A DNA stretch of 64,000 bases from Flavobacterium sp. (GCF_004295795.1 NZ_SEBR01000015.1:1-64000); one strand, 5' to 3'; positions 49,544 to 58,296 are shown, counted from the stretch's first letter. A program made the numbers and translations. Notes: generated by a model not told the origin, from the letters alone.

Positions 49544-50710
49544 TCAGACGTCACCATTCTGTTTGGCCAACTTGGCTTTGAGCATTCGCGCGGCTTGGGT
49601 GTAACCACCATCCGATCCGTCCACGAAATGAATGTGGCCGTCGTCGAGATCGCGCACGTAGCAAGACATTATAGAAGCATTGCTGATATGGATTCCGTAT
49701 AAAATTTCCTTGTCAGATTCAAGTTCGTCGAGGAAATCCTGTAATTTTTCGCGCTGGATTTTCTGGCCCGAAATCACCGTATTGATCTTTCCGTCAAGAA
49801 CCAACGTGTCGCTCATTTCGACGAGTCGCTCGAGGTATTTCTGGCCTTTGAAAGTTCTTAGGTAAACATACGAGTACAACGAGATCAGCTTTTGGCGCAA
49901 CAATTCGAGCAATTTGATCTTTCCGATCTGTACTCGCATTTCGTTTCCGAGACGTCCGAAAGTCGTTTTCTGGCGCAGTTTGTTGACCGAAATGGGCTGG
50001 CGTTTCTTGAGCGATCCGTAAAGCGTTTCGACCTTGTCCAAAACCGACGAGAAAACCTGCGGCTGCCGCGAATTGTCAGAAGCCAAAACCAACAAAGTCA
50101 CGATTTCTTCCTTGTCTTCGGGCGGCGAAATCCTGTCCCAACGGCATTGCATTCCGCTTAGGTCGAGATTGTCGGCCGCGCCCGTGAAATCTTCTGTCGG
50201 ATAGTCTTTTCCTTTGATGATCTTTTCGGCGAAAATCAGTCCGTCGCCGAGAATTATCGGAATCGAAAAAACCGCCGAGTTGTAATGCTTGGCGATCTTG
50301 AGTTGGCTTCCGTGAGCGAAAACCTCCGAAACCTGAACTTTCCCGACGCGCAGATTCAGGCCGAAATTCTCGAAAGTGTTCTTGCGGAATTGGTACAAAG
50401 CCAACAAAGCGTCATCAAGCAAATTGGGCGGAATGAGAAACGTCGCGCCGTCGCCACCGAAAAAAAACGGCAACAAGATCTTGTGTTTGAAAGCGATGTT
50501 CAAAACCGCGACGATACTGCCCGTGGCGAGTAAATTCACGGTCTCGTGACGTCCTCCAAAAACCGCTTCGGTCGAATTCTGAATGTCGGTTATCACGATC
50601 GTCCAATCTTGGGGCACGTTTGAAAACTTATCCGGACTGGCCAACAATTTGGCCAACGCCATTTCGTGGGCTTTGAGCTGCGAGTAAAAATGGTCGCTTG
50701 CGTTTTGCAT
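49544..50710 (-). CDS. DUF3095 protein, class III nucleotidyl-cyclase-like
   Basis: The 388-residue protein starts with a domain that resembles class III adenylate/guanylate cyclases. TDIQNST places Asp42 where the first metal-binding Asp lies, and FFFGGDGATF places Asp87 at the second, 45 residues later. An ordinary cyclase also needs substrate-specifying Lys/Asp and a transition-state Asn/Arg later in the fold; I cannot locate these with confidence. The C-terminal half is helical, then has a beta-rich end (YGIHISNASIMSCYVRD, HIHFVDGSDGGYT). I recognise it as DUF3095, a family without a defined product. A 25-codon micro-ORF precedes it by 29 nt. A tandem operator lies further upstream. Confidence 0.8.
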   Translation of the reverse strand: MQNASDHFYSQLKAHEMALAKLLASPDKFSNVPQDWTIVITDIQNSTEAVFGGRHETVNLLATGSIVAVLNIAFKHKILLPFFFGGDGATFLIPPNLLDDALLALYQFRKNTFENFGLNLRVGKVQVSEVFAHGSQLKIAKHYNSAVFSIPIILGDGLIFAEKIIKGKDYPTEDFTGAADNLDLSGMQCRWDRISPPEDKEEIVTLLVLASDNSRQPQVFSSVLDKVETLYGSLKKRQPISVNKLRQKTTFGRLGNEMRVQIGKIKLLELLRQKLISLYSYVYLRTFKGQKYLERLVEMSDTLVLDGKINTVISGQKIQREKLQDFLDELESDKEILYGIHISNASIMSCYVRDLDDGHIHFVDGSDGGYTQAARMLKAKLAKQNGDV

Positions 50711-50739
50711 GAAACCAAGTTAGTAAGAAACTCCCAAAT

Positions 50740-50817
50740 CTATCGATCCGGAAAGTATTTTAAGAGAACCGAGATCGCGATTTCGGCCAAAACAAAAAGA
50801 AACAACAGTCTTTTCAT
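50740..50817 (-). CDS. 25-residue single-span micropeptide
   Basis: ATG at 50817 opens a 25-codon frame, MKRLLFLFVLAEIAI then SVLLKYFPDR, ending TAG at 50740. It has two positive residues, then a hydrophobic stretch of about 16 residues, then a charged end: a plausible single transmembrane helix or leader peptide. It lies 29 nt before the DUF3095 start on the same strand. It is too short for composition tests, so confidence is moderate. Confidence 0.4.
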   Translation of the reverse strand: MKRLLFLFVLAEIAISVLLKYFPDR

Positions 50818-50880
50818 TGTGCGTGTTTTTGATTGATACTGATTACTGATTGATTAATTGATGATGATTGGAACAAATGT

Positions 50881-50916
50881 AACTAAAACTTTAGTTCACC
50901 AACTATTTTTTTAGTT
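50881..50916. promoter_or_regulatory. Tandem palindromic operator AACTA-N6-TAGTT, two copies
   Basis: AACTA-AAACTT-TAGTT (50881-50896) and AACTA-TTTTTT-TAGTT (50901-50916) are perfect 5+5 palindromes whose centres are exactly 20 bp apart, two helical turns. They lie in the divergent region between DUF3095/micropeptide and the PA2169-like gene, so a dimeric repressor (MarR-type size) bound in tandem could control both. Confidence 0.7.
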
Positions 50917-51025
50917 GAATTTAAGTTTTTGTTGTGACCGAACTGTACAACGACCAATTCGAATTGCGTAAGACATTGCCCACAACATTGGCGAACTTTG
51001 TAAAACACAACTAAATTCAACTATT

Positions 51026-51493
51026 ATGGAACGCACAGCGATCGACACAGAAAAAGCAACTAAAGCACTGAATAACCTTATCGAAATCAACAACGACCGT
51101 ATTGAAGGTTATGAAACCGCGGCCAAAGAAACCGATTCGGTAGAATTGAAAGGCCTGTTTTCAGCTTGGAGAGACACAAGTGAGAACATCGTTTCTGAAT
51201 TGAGAAGCGAAGTCGTGGCACTAGGCGGAACTCCTGAAGAAGGAACGCGAGTCACCGGAAAATTCTTCCGTGCCTGGATGGACGTCAAAGCCGCATTGAC
51301 CGGAAACGACCGCCATCAAATTTTGTCCTCTTGCGAATTCGGGGAAGACAAAGCCCAGGAAACGTACGAAGACGTTCTGGAAACGTATGCAAACGACTTG
51401 ACATCGCAGCAAATCTCGATGATCCAGGACCAAAAGGCGAAATTGAGAGTCGATCACGACAAAGTGAAAGCGTTAAGAGACGCCGAAGCCTAA
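51026..51493 (+). CDS. PA2169-family four-helix-bundle (ferritin-like, DUF2383) protein
   Basis: The 155-residue protein is all-helical, rich in Glu, Asp and Lys, with no signal. It matches the PA2169 family: LNNLIEINNDRIEGYETAAKET, a central RDTSENIVSELRSEV, and EFGEDKAQETYEDVLE with its conserved Glu/acidic residues. The family has a ferritin-like fold and is often linked to stress, in some bacteria together with general-stress genes; its chemistry is not settled. It is monocistronic with a strong terminator and shares its promoter region with the divergent DUF3095 unit. Confidence 0.85.
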   Translation: MERTAIDTEKATKALNNLIEINNDRIEGYETAAKETDSVELKGLFSAWRDTSENIVSELRSEVVALGGTPEEGTRVTGKFFRAWMDVKAALTGNDRHQILSSCEFGEDKAQETYEDVLETYANDLTSQQISMIQDQKAKLRVDHDKVKALRDAEA

Positions 51494-51514
51494 ATTTGGT
51501 AAGAACCCAAAAAC

Positions 51515-51547
51515 AAAAAGCCGTCTGCGAATAACAGGCGGCTTTTT
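51515..51547. terminator. Bidirectional terminator
   Basis: AAAAAGCCGTCTG (51515-51527) pairs with CAGGCGGCTTTTT (51535-51547), one mismatch, 7-nt loop. It ends the PA2169-like transcript and the convergent LytTR regulator transcript. Confidence 0.88.
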
Positions 51548-51578
51548 CTATTTGATAAACTTCGGATATTATCGCGCT

Positions 51579-52274
51579 TCATTTCTGCTCAAACCAAGAA
51601 GAAACGGGCTTCCTGTAAGTTTCACCAATCGGGATAAACTCGTGATTCTGCATTTGGATTCGGTTTCCGTCGAGCATTTTCACTTTGTCCGTCGGGATGA
51701 TGAACGATCGATGCACGCGCATGAATTTGTCGCTCGGCAACTTTTCGAGAATGTCTTTCATATTCTCGAGCGCCATGATTTTCTCGTCTTTGGTGTGAAT
51801 TCGGATGTAATCTTTGAGGCCTTCGATGTACAGAATATCCGCGAAAGCGATCTTGTAATGCTTCCGATCGGCCTTGACCATCAAATGATCGACCGCGTTC
51901 GAGGCGCGAAAAGTTTCCTGCCAGCGCGCGAATTTTTCCACGGCCTGAAAGAATCGGTTGAACGAGATCGGTTTGACCAGATAATCAACCACATGGTATT
52001 GAAAAGCCTCGACCGCATATTCCATATAAGCCGACGTGATCACGAAATTGTGCTTGTTGTCAAACAGTTTCATGAGTTCCAAACCCGTTATCTCAGGCAT
52101 TTGAATGTCGACGAAAATCAGGTCGACCTCGTTCGATTTTATGACTTCGATCGCTTTGAAAACGTCGCTTCCGGCAAATAAAATATTGAGCGACGGCACT
52201 TTGCCAGCGTGAGCTTCTAGCAATTGAACGGCGAGCGGTTCGTCATCGATGATCAGGCAATTTATCTTTTTCAT
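51579..52274 (-). CDS. LytTR-family response regulator
   Basis: The 231-residue protein has a CheY-like receiver (IDDEPLAV, phospho-acceptor Asp in IFVDIQMPE, conserved Thr/Ser in ITSAY and Lys in DYLVKPI) and a C-terminal LytTR DNA-binding domain (about 130-231, with MRVHRSFIIP). It partners the sensor kinase encoded just upstream; the start overlaps the kinase stop by 4 nt. LytTR regulators bind direct repeats, but I found no confident target site. The neighbouring divergent gene is DUF5694 and could be a target. Confidence 0.95.
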   Translation of the reverse strand: MKKINCLIIDDEPLAVQLLEAHAGKVPSLNILFAGSDVFKAIEVIKSNEVDLIFVDIQMPEITGLELMKLFDNKHNFVITSAYMEYAVEAFQYHVVDYLVKPISFNRFFQAVEKFARWQETFRASNAVDHLMVKADRKHYKIAFADILYIEGLKDYIRIHTKDEKIMALENMKDILEKLPSDKFMRVHRSFIIPTDKVKMLDGNRIQMQNHEFIPIGETYRKPVSSWFEQK

Positions 52275-53302
52275 GAGAAGTCGATTTGGAGTTCGGCTTT
52301 GAATCTCGAGTTGGATTCCGATGTTTCGAGTTTGTGTTTTTTCGGATACAAAATGGCCAGACGGTTATTGAGATTGTCGAGACCAATACCACCGATTTTG
52401 TCTTTTTTGTGTTTTCCGATCGTATTTTCGACGAGAATTCCCAATCGTTTTTCATCGGATGAAATTTTGATAAAGACCGGATCGCCGTTCGAAAAAGTGC
52501 CATGTTTCATCGCATTCTCGATAAATGGCGAAAGCAGATACGGCGGAATTTGCTGGTTTTCGTCCTCGATATCAATTTCCCATTTCACGAAATCTTTTTC
52601 GTAATGGCGCAATTCCTCAAGTTCGATGTACGACCTTATGTATTCGAGTTCTTCCGAAAGCCGTATCTGGTTTTTTTGCGCTTCGTAAGTCGTAAACCGC
52701 ATAATGTGACTCAGTTTTTCGATCGCAGGCAAAGATTTGTCCGAATTCGCGTTCACCATCGCATAAATGTTGTTCAACGTATTGAAGATGAAATGCGGAT
52801 TGATCTGTGCTTTGAGGAACTTGATTTCGGTGTTTTTCTGTTCGCGGATCACGAAGTTGTTGTAATCCAAAGTGCGTATCAAGAACAAAACCGACCAAAG
52901 AATTGCGCTCAATAAAATCGGTTTGCTGCTGAAGAAAATATTGTCGTAGAAATAGAAAACGATTCCGGTTCCGGGCGCGTAGTTCGTCGTTCCGAAAAAG
53001 TACAAAGCGGCGACTTCTTCGACAAGATATCTTAAGGCGATAAAAAAAACCAACACGGTCAAATAGCCGAAAAGCACTTTTTTCCATCGGAAAGGATTGA
53101 ACACTTTTGGCATGATCACGATGTAATTCAGATAAAAAGTCGCCAGGAAAATCGAGATCAAAGTGATCGAAAACAGCGAAGTCTCGAATGTAAAAACAAG
53201 TCCTTCCTTGCTTATCATCACAAAACTGTAATAGCCGAAAATGAGCCAAAAACCAATGTGGACGGCGATTTCCTTGGGCAAACTGATCGGGTTTCTATAC
53301 AT
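52271..53302 (-). CDS. LytS/YehU-type sensor histidine kinase
   Basis: The 343-residue protein has four membrane helices in the first 160 residues, no obvious periplasmic domain, and a His_kinase domain. Its phospho-acceptor is in QINPHFIFNTLNNIYAM, followed by an HATPase region with the N-box PYLLSPFIENAMKHG and the G-box KIGGIGLDNLNNRL. The frame is open to 53407, but MYRNPISLPK at 53302 is the standard type of start. It forms an operon with the LytTR regulator. The signal is unknown. Confidence 0.94.
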   Translation of the reverse strand: MYRNPISLPKEIAVHIGFWLIFGYYSFVMISKEGLVFTFETSLFSITLISIFLATFYLNYIVIMPKVFNPFRWKKVLFGYLTVLVFFIALRYLVEEVAALYFFGTTNYAPGTGIVFYFYDNIFFSSKPILLSAILWSVLFLIRTLDYNNFVIREQKNTEIKFLKAQINPHFIFNTLNNIYAMVNANSDKSLPAIEKLSHIMRFTTYEAQKNQIRLSEELEYIRSYIELEELRHYEKDFVKWEIDIEDENQQIPPYLLSPFIENAMKHGTFSNGDPVFIKISSDEKRLGILVENTIGKHKKDKIGGIGLDNLNNRLAILYPKKHKLETSESNSRFKAELQIDFS

Positions 53303-53441
53303 CGTGATTTCGTTTCTGTAAAAGTAGCCAATCCTTTCGTGCGGTGTTCGCGGGTTCGTCGACCGCGCAAACGGGTTCGTCGATAAACTTTCGTCGGTAC
53401 AAACCAAAATGCAAACTTTGCTTCAACAAAAAACAACTATC

Positions 53442-54254
53442 ATGAAAGCAATTATCGCCCTTGCCCTTTTCGTCGCTTCTCAAGCGCAAGCCCAATTCGA
53501 GAAAATCCAGATTCCGACGAAATTCGACCAAACCGTAAAAGTACTCAACGTAGGAACTTTCCACATGGGATTTTCATCAGATGCAAACGTCACCGAATTC
53601 GACGAACACAACAAAGAAAACGTCAAACAAGTGCACGAGATCGCCAAGATGATCGCGGCTTTCAAACCGACCGTGATTATCGTGGAATCGCCCGTGGCCA
53701 ACGATGTCTCGCTTCAAAAACAGTATCAGGATTACCTGGCGAATCCGAAGATGAAAATCGACAATCCATCAGAAATCGAGCTGTTGGCCTTTGAGGTCGG
53801 ACGCCTTTCCAAAACCGCGAAAGTCTACGGAATCGACTACAAGGAAGGCTACAATTACATGATCGGGAATTCGGTCAAAAGCAATGATATGGCGACTTAC
53901 GAGAGATATATGTCGGTCATGGAAGCCTTCGAAAAGAAACATCCTGAGGAAAAAATGAGCGTTCTCGAGAAACTGAAAATCACCAACAGCGCAAATTATC
54001 TCGACTTTTTGATCAACATCAACGCCGATATGTTGTTGCACATCGCCTCGCCGGGAAAATCAGAAGGCGCAGACGAAGCAGCGAAATTCTACCACAGAAA
54101 TCTCGTGATGTATTCCAACCTAAACCAAATCGAACTCACACCGAACGACCGCGTTTTTATCTTGATGGGCGCGACGCACACCGCGTTTTTCAAGGAATTG
54201 ATGGAACGCAGCCCGAAATACGAATTGGTCGAAACCGCGAAATATCTCAAATAA
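53442..54254 (+). CDS. Secreted DUF5694 protein (TraB/GumN-like fold)
   Basis: The 270-residue protein has a signal peptide (MKAIIALALFVASQAQAQ). A motif VGTFHMGF follows, where FHxG-like motifs mark the TraB/Tiki/GumN group, together with PTVIIVESP and a C-terminal FILMGATHTAFFKELM. Members of the wider group are thought to bind metals or haem or act as peptidases, but DUF5694 is uncharacterised. An upstream -7-like AAACTTTG at 53414-53421 makes ATG 53442 the start, not an ATG 33 nt upstream. It is divergent from the LytS/LytTR operon, which suggests control by it. Confidence 0.8.
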   Translation: MKAIIALALFVASQAQAQFEKIQIPTKFDQTVKVLNVGTFHMGFSSDANVTEFDEHNKENVKQVHEIAKMIAAFKPTVIIVESPVANDVSLQKQYQDYLANPKMKIDNPSEIELLAFEVGRLSKTAKVYGIDYKEGYNYMIGNSVKSNDMATYERYMSVMEAFEKKHPEEKMSVLEKLKITNSANYLDFLININADMLLHIASPGKSEGADEAAKFYHRNLVMYSNLNQIELTPNDRVFILMGATHTAFFKELMERSPKYELVETAKYLK

Positions 54255-54277
54255 TCAGCAATCAAATCTCCAACAGA

Positions 54278-54320
54278 AAAACGTTTCCGCATCAATTTGA
54301 CGTGGAAACGTTTTGTTTTT
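54278..54320. terminator. Terminator between DUF5694 and DJ-1/PfpI genes
   Basis: AAAACGTTTCC (54278-54288) pairs perfectly with GGAAACGTTTT (54304-54314), followed by GTTTTTT. It serves the two convergent genes. Confidence 0.88.
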
Positions 54321-54343
54321 TGGACTGTTGGATTGTCGTTCGA

Positions 54344-55015
54344 TCACGCTTCCAGAACAGCGATCATTTTCTCTGCGACGCCTTTCGCCGATGCCGGATT
54401 TTGGCCCGTGACCAAACGCCCGTCAGTGATGGAATTCGCTGACCAAGGTTCGGCCGCGTGGAAAATCGCGCCTTGTTCCTCAAGCGCTGTCTGTAACTCG
54501 AAAGGCACGTCGGCTTTGGCATAATTGTCTTCTTCCTCATTCGTGAACGATGCGATATTCTTGCCATTTACGAGATACGAACCGTTGCTCAACCTGACGT
54601 TCAAAAGGGAAACCGGGCCGTGACAAACCGCTCCAACCACGGCATTTCGCTCATAAGTTTCTCTGATGATTTGTTTCAGATGAGGATTTTCGGGCATATC
54701 GACCATTGGAGCCAATCCGCCGGGAATGAAAATGGCGTCGTATTGGAAAACGTTTACTTCGGACAGTTTTGTCGCTTTCTGCATATCGGCCCAACCTTTT
54801 CCCACTAGAAACGAAAGATTGTCCGGATCGTTGGCCAAATTCAATGCGTCGAGATACGGTGTTTCTCCGGTCAGACTCGCAAAATCGATTTGGTACTTGG
54901 CACGGTCAAATTCGGCATACGGATGCGCTACTTCTGGCAAAAAAGTGCCGGTTCTTCTATTGTTTGGGCCAATCGCGTTGGCGTTCGATACGATGATCAG
55001 GATTTTTTTGGACAT
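54344..55015 (-). CDS. DJ-1/PfpI-family protein (Hsp31-like)
   Basis: The 223-residue protein has the flavodoxin-like fold of the class I glutamine amidotransferase-like superfamily. The triad residues are Glu28 (PEVAHPY), Cys131 and His132 (AVCHGP). This set places it with Hsp31/YhbO-type proteins that act as chaperones or detoxify reactive carbonyls such as methylglyoxal; the exact activity cannot be read. It lies 36 nt after the ABM gene, so the two may be co-transcribed. The adjacent Crp/Fnr-type regulator gene is next upstream. Confidence 0.88.
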   Translation of the reverse strand: MSKKILIIVSNANAIGPNNRRTGTFLPEVAHPYAEFDRAKYQIDFASLTGETPYLDALNLANDPDNLSFLVGKGWADMQKATKLSEVNVFQYDAIFIPGGLAPMVDMPENPHLKQIIRETYERNAVVGAVCHGPVSLLNVRLSNGSYLVNGKNIASFTNEEEDNYAKADVPFELQTALEEQGAIFHAAEPWSANSITDGRLVTGQNPASAKGVAEKMIAVLEA

Positions 55016-55051
55016 GATTTCCAGGTTTTGATTTGATAAAAAAGTGTTGTT

Positions 55052-55342
55052 TCAGAATAGTTTTTTGACGGGAATGACTTCGCGAATTTCGAGCAGCGGA
55101 AGAATTTTTCCGGCCACGATTTCAAGGTAATGTTGCGAGTTTTTGTGAGCTTCGAGCGCGGTTTTGTCGGCGTAGCGTTCGTGCAGGAAAATCACTGTCG
55201 AATCGTCTTCGGACTGAAAACTTTCATATAGCAGATTTCCGGGTTCGAGTTTGCTTTTTTGGGCCGCGACTTCCAAAAGTTCGAGCACTTTCTGGGTTTC
55301 GTCCGGCTTGGTTTTCCATTTTACTAATACTTCGGTTTCCAT
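55052..55342 (-). CDS. Antibiotic-biosynthesis-monooxygenase (ABM) domain protein
   Basis: The 96-residue single-domain protein has the ferredoxin-like ABM fold seen in YgiN-type quinol monooxygenases and small-molecule oxygenases. It shows VLVKWKTKPDETQKVLELLEVAA, the YESFQSEDDSTVIFLHERYADK core and HKNSQHYLEIV. It probably acts on a quinol or aromatic compound in the cytoplasm. The minus-strand -7-like CAACTTTG (55377-55384) gives it a promoter of its own in the 208-nt gap from the upstream regulator gene. It pairs with the DJ-1/PfpI gene, which suggests a stress or electrophile response unit. Confidence 0.85.
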   Translation of the reverse strand: METEVLVKWKTKPDETQKVLELLEVAAQKSKLEPGNLLYESFQSEDDSTVIFLHERYADKTALEAHKNSQHYLEIVAGKILPLLEIREVIPVKKLF

Positions 55343-55550
55343 AATCTTTGACTTTATTTCTTGTTGAAATCTTTGTCAAAGTTGCGATGTTCGGTTTTGG
55401 AAAAAATTGATGTATGGTAAGAAAAACGAACTCCAAATTATTGATTACGTTGGAGAGCCGAATGTCAAGCGACGAAAAGTAAATTAATATTGAATTTGGA
55501 CTACAATTCCTAATACGGCGAAGTAAAGTCAAAAACACCACAGAATCGAA

Positions 55551-56129
55551 TCACGCCCGCGCCAGCTCATGCCGAATCCGGCTCAAACTTTCAGTAGTGA
55601 TTCCCAAATAAGAAGCCAGGTGGTAATTCTTGATGTGCTTTTCGATATCGGGATACGTTTTTAGGAAAGTCTGGTATTTTTCCTTGGCCGACATCGCCAG
55701 ATCAGACAGAATTCGCTTTTGGAAACTTCCAAAAAAACGCTCCATTTTTATCCTGAAAAACGTCTCGATCGCCGGAATTTCGCGGTAAAGTTCTTCCATA
55801 CTTTGATGCGACAATTTGAGCAAAGTTGCATCTTGCAGGCATTCGATGTTAAGAATCGAAATCCCCGAAGTAAAAAACGCCGTGTAATCGCTGATGAACC
55901 AATCGCTCACAGCAAATTGCAACGTAAAATCCCTGCCCGCGTCCGTTATGAAAAACGTGCGCATGCAACCGTCGACCACATAATATTGAAACGGCACCGA
56001 TTGTCCGGCCGAGAGTAGCAAATCGCCTTTCCTGACGCGAATTTCCTCGAGTTTCGATTCGACGAGCACGAGTTCCGAAGCAGTGAAATCCAAATCCCTG
56101 AAAACCTTTCTGGCGTTGCTGTCGTTCAT
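55551..56129 (-). CDS. Crp/Fnr-family regulator (second copy)
   Basis: The 192-residue protein has a cyclic-nucleotide-binding-like beta-roll (about 20-110, with GDLLLSAGQSVPFQYYVVDGC) and a dimer helix. It has a short C-terminal HTH (YHLASYLGITTESLSRIRHEL) like the first copy at 9344. Overall similarity to that copy is modest, so they are separate members and not a recent duplication. No Fe-S cysteine cluster is apparent. It lies upstream of the ABM and DJ-1/PfpI genes on the same strand and may control them. It is one of two candidates for binding the TTACAGA palindrome. Confidence 0.87.
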   Translation of the reverse strand: MNDSNARKVFRDLDFTASELVLVESKLEEIRVRKGDLLLSAGQSVPFQYYVVDGCMRTFFITDAGRDFTLQFAVSDWFISDYTAFFTSGISILNIECLQDATLLKLSHQSMEELYREIPAIETFFRIKMERFFGSFQKRILSDLAMSAKEKYQTFLKTYPDIEKHIKNYHLASYLGITTESLSRIRHELARA

Positions 56130-56220
56130 TTTGTGATGCGTTTCCCGAGCCTAAATGTAGCGTTTGGAAACGACATCACAAATTTGCGTGCGAGCCAAAA
56201 TCAGCGAAAGCCAAATCGCA

Positions 56221-58065
56221 TCAATTCTTGACGATCTTGAAACTTTCAGTTCCTTTCTCTTTCGATTTGAGATTCAGGATGTAAACGCCATTGCTGAGAT
56301 TTTCTACCGAAACCGAATTTTGTCCGTTGAAGTTTCCTTTGGCTAAAACCTGTCCAAGAACGCTCACGATTTCATACGATTCCAATGTGCCATCAAATTC
56401 AATATTGACGACTGACGATGTCGGATTCGGGTAAATTCTTGTTTTCTCCGACTCAAAATCAATAGCGCCAAGCGTTCCACACGGACTCGCCGCGAGTTTT
56501 GCCATAAAGAAATCGGTGTAATCGGTTACGTTCTGCACTTTTTGGATTGTCGGAACATTGTCGTTCGCAAGCGTGAACATATCGGTGTAAAAATATCCGC
56601 CTACGACATAATTGCCGTCTTTGTCTGCCGCGACAGCAGTCAATCCGTCGTCGTAGCCCGGCAAACTCATGATGTCGTGCAAACCGATTGCCGTTCCCGT
56701 GTTTTTGTTCAGCCGCAACAAAATAGGATCTGACCTGAAATTCGGCGGTCGGTTTATCGGAAAATTGTCCCAAATCTCGCTGTCGGCCTGGCCTGCAATC
56801 GCGATTTCGTCACCGTTTATGGCCATGTCGTGAAATTGGTGTGACGCGGTGTAAAACTCGACGTTGTAAGCCGTTGGCACTTTCGTCCACAAAATTTCTC
56901 CCGCCGGATTCATTTTTAGCACGTAATTTATGTTTCCTTCGAGGTTTGTCGGAAATTGGTAAGTGCCCAACGTCACAACATTCGGATTCACGCGAAAATA
57001 CTTTCCGCACAAGTACAAATTCGACTCGGAATCAATCTGCAAATCGTAAATCCTGTTGTCTTCAAGTGTCGCAGAAGAACCCATTTCCTTTCGCCAGATT
57101 TCCTGTCCGGTATTCGAAAAAGCCAACATGAAAGCCTGTTTTTCAAGCTTTATTCCGTTTACCCATAAGTCGTTTATCATGAAAATATCGCCATTCGTCC
57201 CGAATCCGGCCACATAATAGCGCTGCAAATTCTCGTCGTATCGGAAATCGGTGTGATTTGGAAGCAGATAGCCTTTCATGTTTATATCGATCGCGCTCAA
57301 AATTGTCCCGTTGGCGTTCAGGCGAAGGATAAAATACTTGGGATCTACGTTGAATTCATCCGAAACCACCGCCAATCCGTTCGCGTGAATGCCTGTCCTG
57401 AAACCCACAAGCGAACTCAAAGTGCCGTCTTGGTGAACCACAATTTGCGACATTCCGCAAGCGCGCAACGACTGGTTTACGTCGCCTTGCGGCATTACGC
57501 GCCACGCGAGCGAGCCGTTAGATGTGTTGTATTTCAAGATTGCGCCCGTTTTCCAGCCTTCTTGCGGTTGGCCAAAATCGGCTACGGTCGTGGGCATGAA
57601 ATTCGTCGGACTAAAATGTGGAGGCGCGTATTCGGCTCCGAATCCGGAAAAATTCAACACGCTGGCGTTCAGGTACAAACCGCCGTTATTGTCGACCGAA
57701 ATCTTGTAACTATCGTCATCGCTGCCACCGCCGATGGTTTGTGTCCAACGCAAAGCGCCCGAACAGTCCGTAGAAATCAAAACAACATCAGTAGGCGAAA
57801 GCGTGCCTTGGCTCCAATTGTAAGTCGTAAGCGGACTGCCTTCGTATTCCGCCGATTGCTTGGTGACGAATGCCACAAAGTAATAATTGTTTTCGGAATC
57901 GACCGCGATGTCGAGAATCTGTTCGCTGCTAAAGCCGTAAGCGATGTCCGATTCGGTCGAAGTCTGCGCGAGCGCACCACCTTTTTTGGCCCATTGCCAT
58001 TGATAAGTCTGGGCCGATGAGGCAAAAGCGACGAGCAAAAATGGGACGAGTAAAGTTTTCTTCAT
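56221..58065 (-). CDS. Secreted protein with T9SS type A sorting domain
   Basis: The 614-residue protein has a signal peptide (MKKTLLVPFLLVAFASSAQ) and a large beta-rich body. That body has repeated segments of the type LYLCGKYFRVNP/VVGGYFYTD/VAFVTKQS, typical of SBBP-like beta-propeller repeats. The C-terminal domain (about 545-614: IYPNPTSSVVNIEFDG to FKIVKN) is the T9SS type A sorting signal for export and cell-surface attachment. The role of the propeller is unknown. The frame is open to 58479 but the signal peptide fixes the start at 58065. It is divergent from the RibD-like gene. Confidence 0.9.
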   Translation of the reverse strand: MKKTLLVPFLLVAFASSAQTYQWQWAKKGGALAQTSTESDIAYGFSSEQILDIAVDSENNYYFVAFVTKQSAEYEGSPLTTYNWSQGTLSPTDVVLISTDCSGALRWTQTIGGGSDDDSYKISVDNNGGLYLNASVLNFSGFGAEYAPPHFSPTNFMPTTVADFGQPQEGWKTGAILKYNTSNGSLAWRVMPQGDVNQSLRACGMSQIVVHQDGTLSSLVGFRTGIHANGLAVVSDEFNVDPKYFILRLNANGTILSAIDINMKGYLLPNHTDFRYDENLQRYYVAGFGTNGDIFMINDLWVNGIKLEKQAFMLAFSNTGQEIWRKEMGSSATLEDNRIYDLQIDSESNLYLCGKYFRVNPNVVTLGTYQFPTNLEGNINYVLKMNPAGEILWTKVPTAYNVEFYTASHQFHDMAINGDEIAIAGQADSEIWDNFPINRPPNFRSDPILLRLNKNTGTAIGLHDIMSLPGYDDGLTAVAADKDGNYVVGGYFYTDMFTLANDNVPTIQKVQNVTDYTDFFMAKLAASPCGTLGAIDFESEKTRIYPNPTSSVVNIEFDGTLESYEIVSVLGQVLAKGNFNGQNSVSVENLSNGVYILNLKSKEKGTESFKIVKN

Positions 58066-58105
58066 GCTTGATTGGTCTTTGATCGATTGTGAATCCGAAA
58101 ATAAT

Positions 58106-58122
58106 AATTTCTGTAAGAAATT
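58106..58122. promoter_or_regulatory. Palindrome overlapping the T9SS-cargo promoter
   Basis: AATTTCT-GTA-AGAAATT is a perfect 7+7 palindrome. It overlaps a minus-strand -7-like TAAATTTC (58117-58124) upstream of the T9SS cargo gene, a repressor-like position. Confidence 0.45.
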
Positions 58123-58217
58123 TACCAATGATTTAGTTTTTGTGGACTTTGGCCGAGAATCTGTTTGACAACTCACAAATCCTATCGCGAAATCAAAAAT
58201 CCCAATGCGAAACCAAT

Positions 58218-58247
58218 TTGCCGTTTCGTCGTTCTGCCTTAACTTTA
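58218..58247 (+). promoter_or_regulatory. Promoter of the RibD-like gene
   Basis: TTG (58218-58220), N19, TAACTTTA (58240-58247) is one mismatch from the Bacteroidota consensus, 49 nt before the ATG. Confidence 0.55.
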
Positions 58248-58296
58248 CGGAAGTCCGAAAAAAATCGAATTCGGAAGCAAACAAACACTTTTTACC

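Larger units (their letters stand above)
50711..51025. other. Divergent regulatory region between DUF3095 and PA2169-like genes
   Basis: This 315-nt interval contains the micro-ORF at 50740-50817 and the twin AACTA-N6-TAGTT sites at 50881-50916. A -7-like GAACTTTG lies shortly upstream of the rightward ATG at 51026. I see nothing else in it. Confidence 0.65.
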
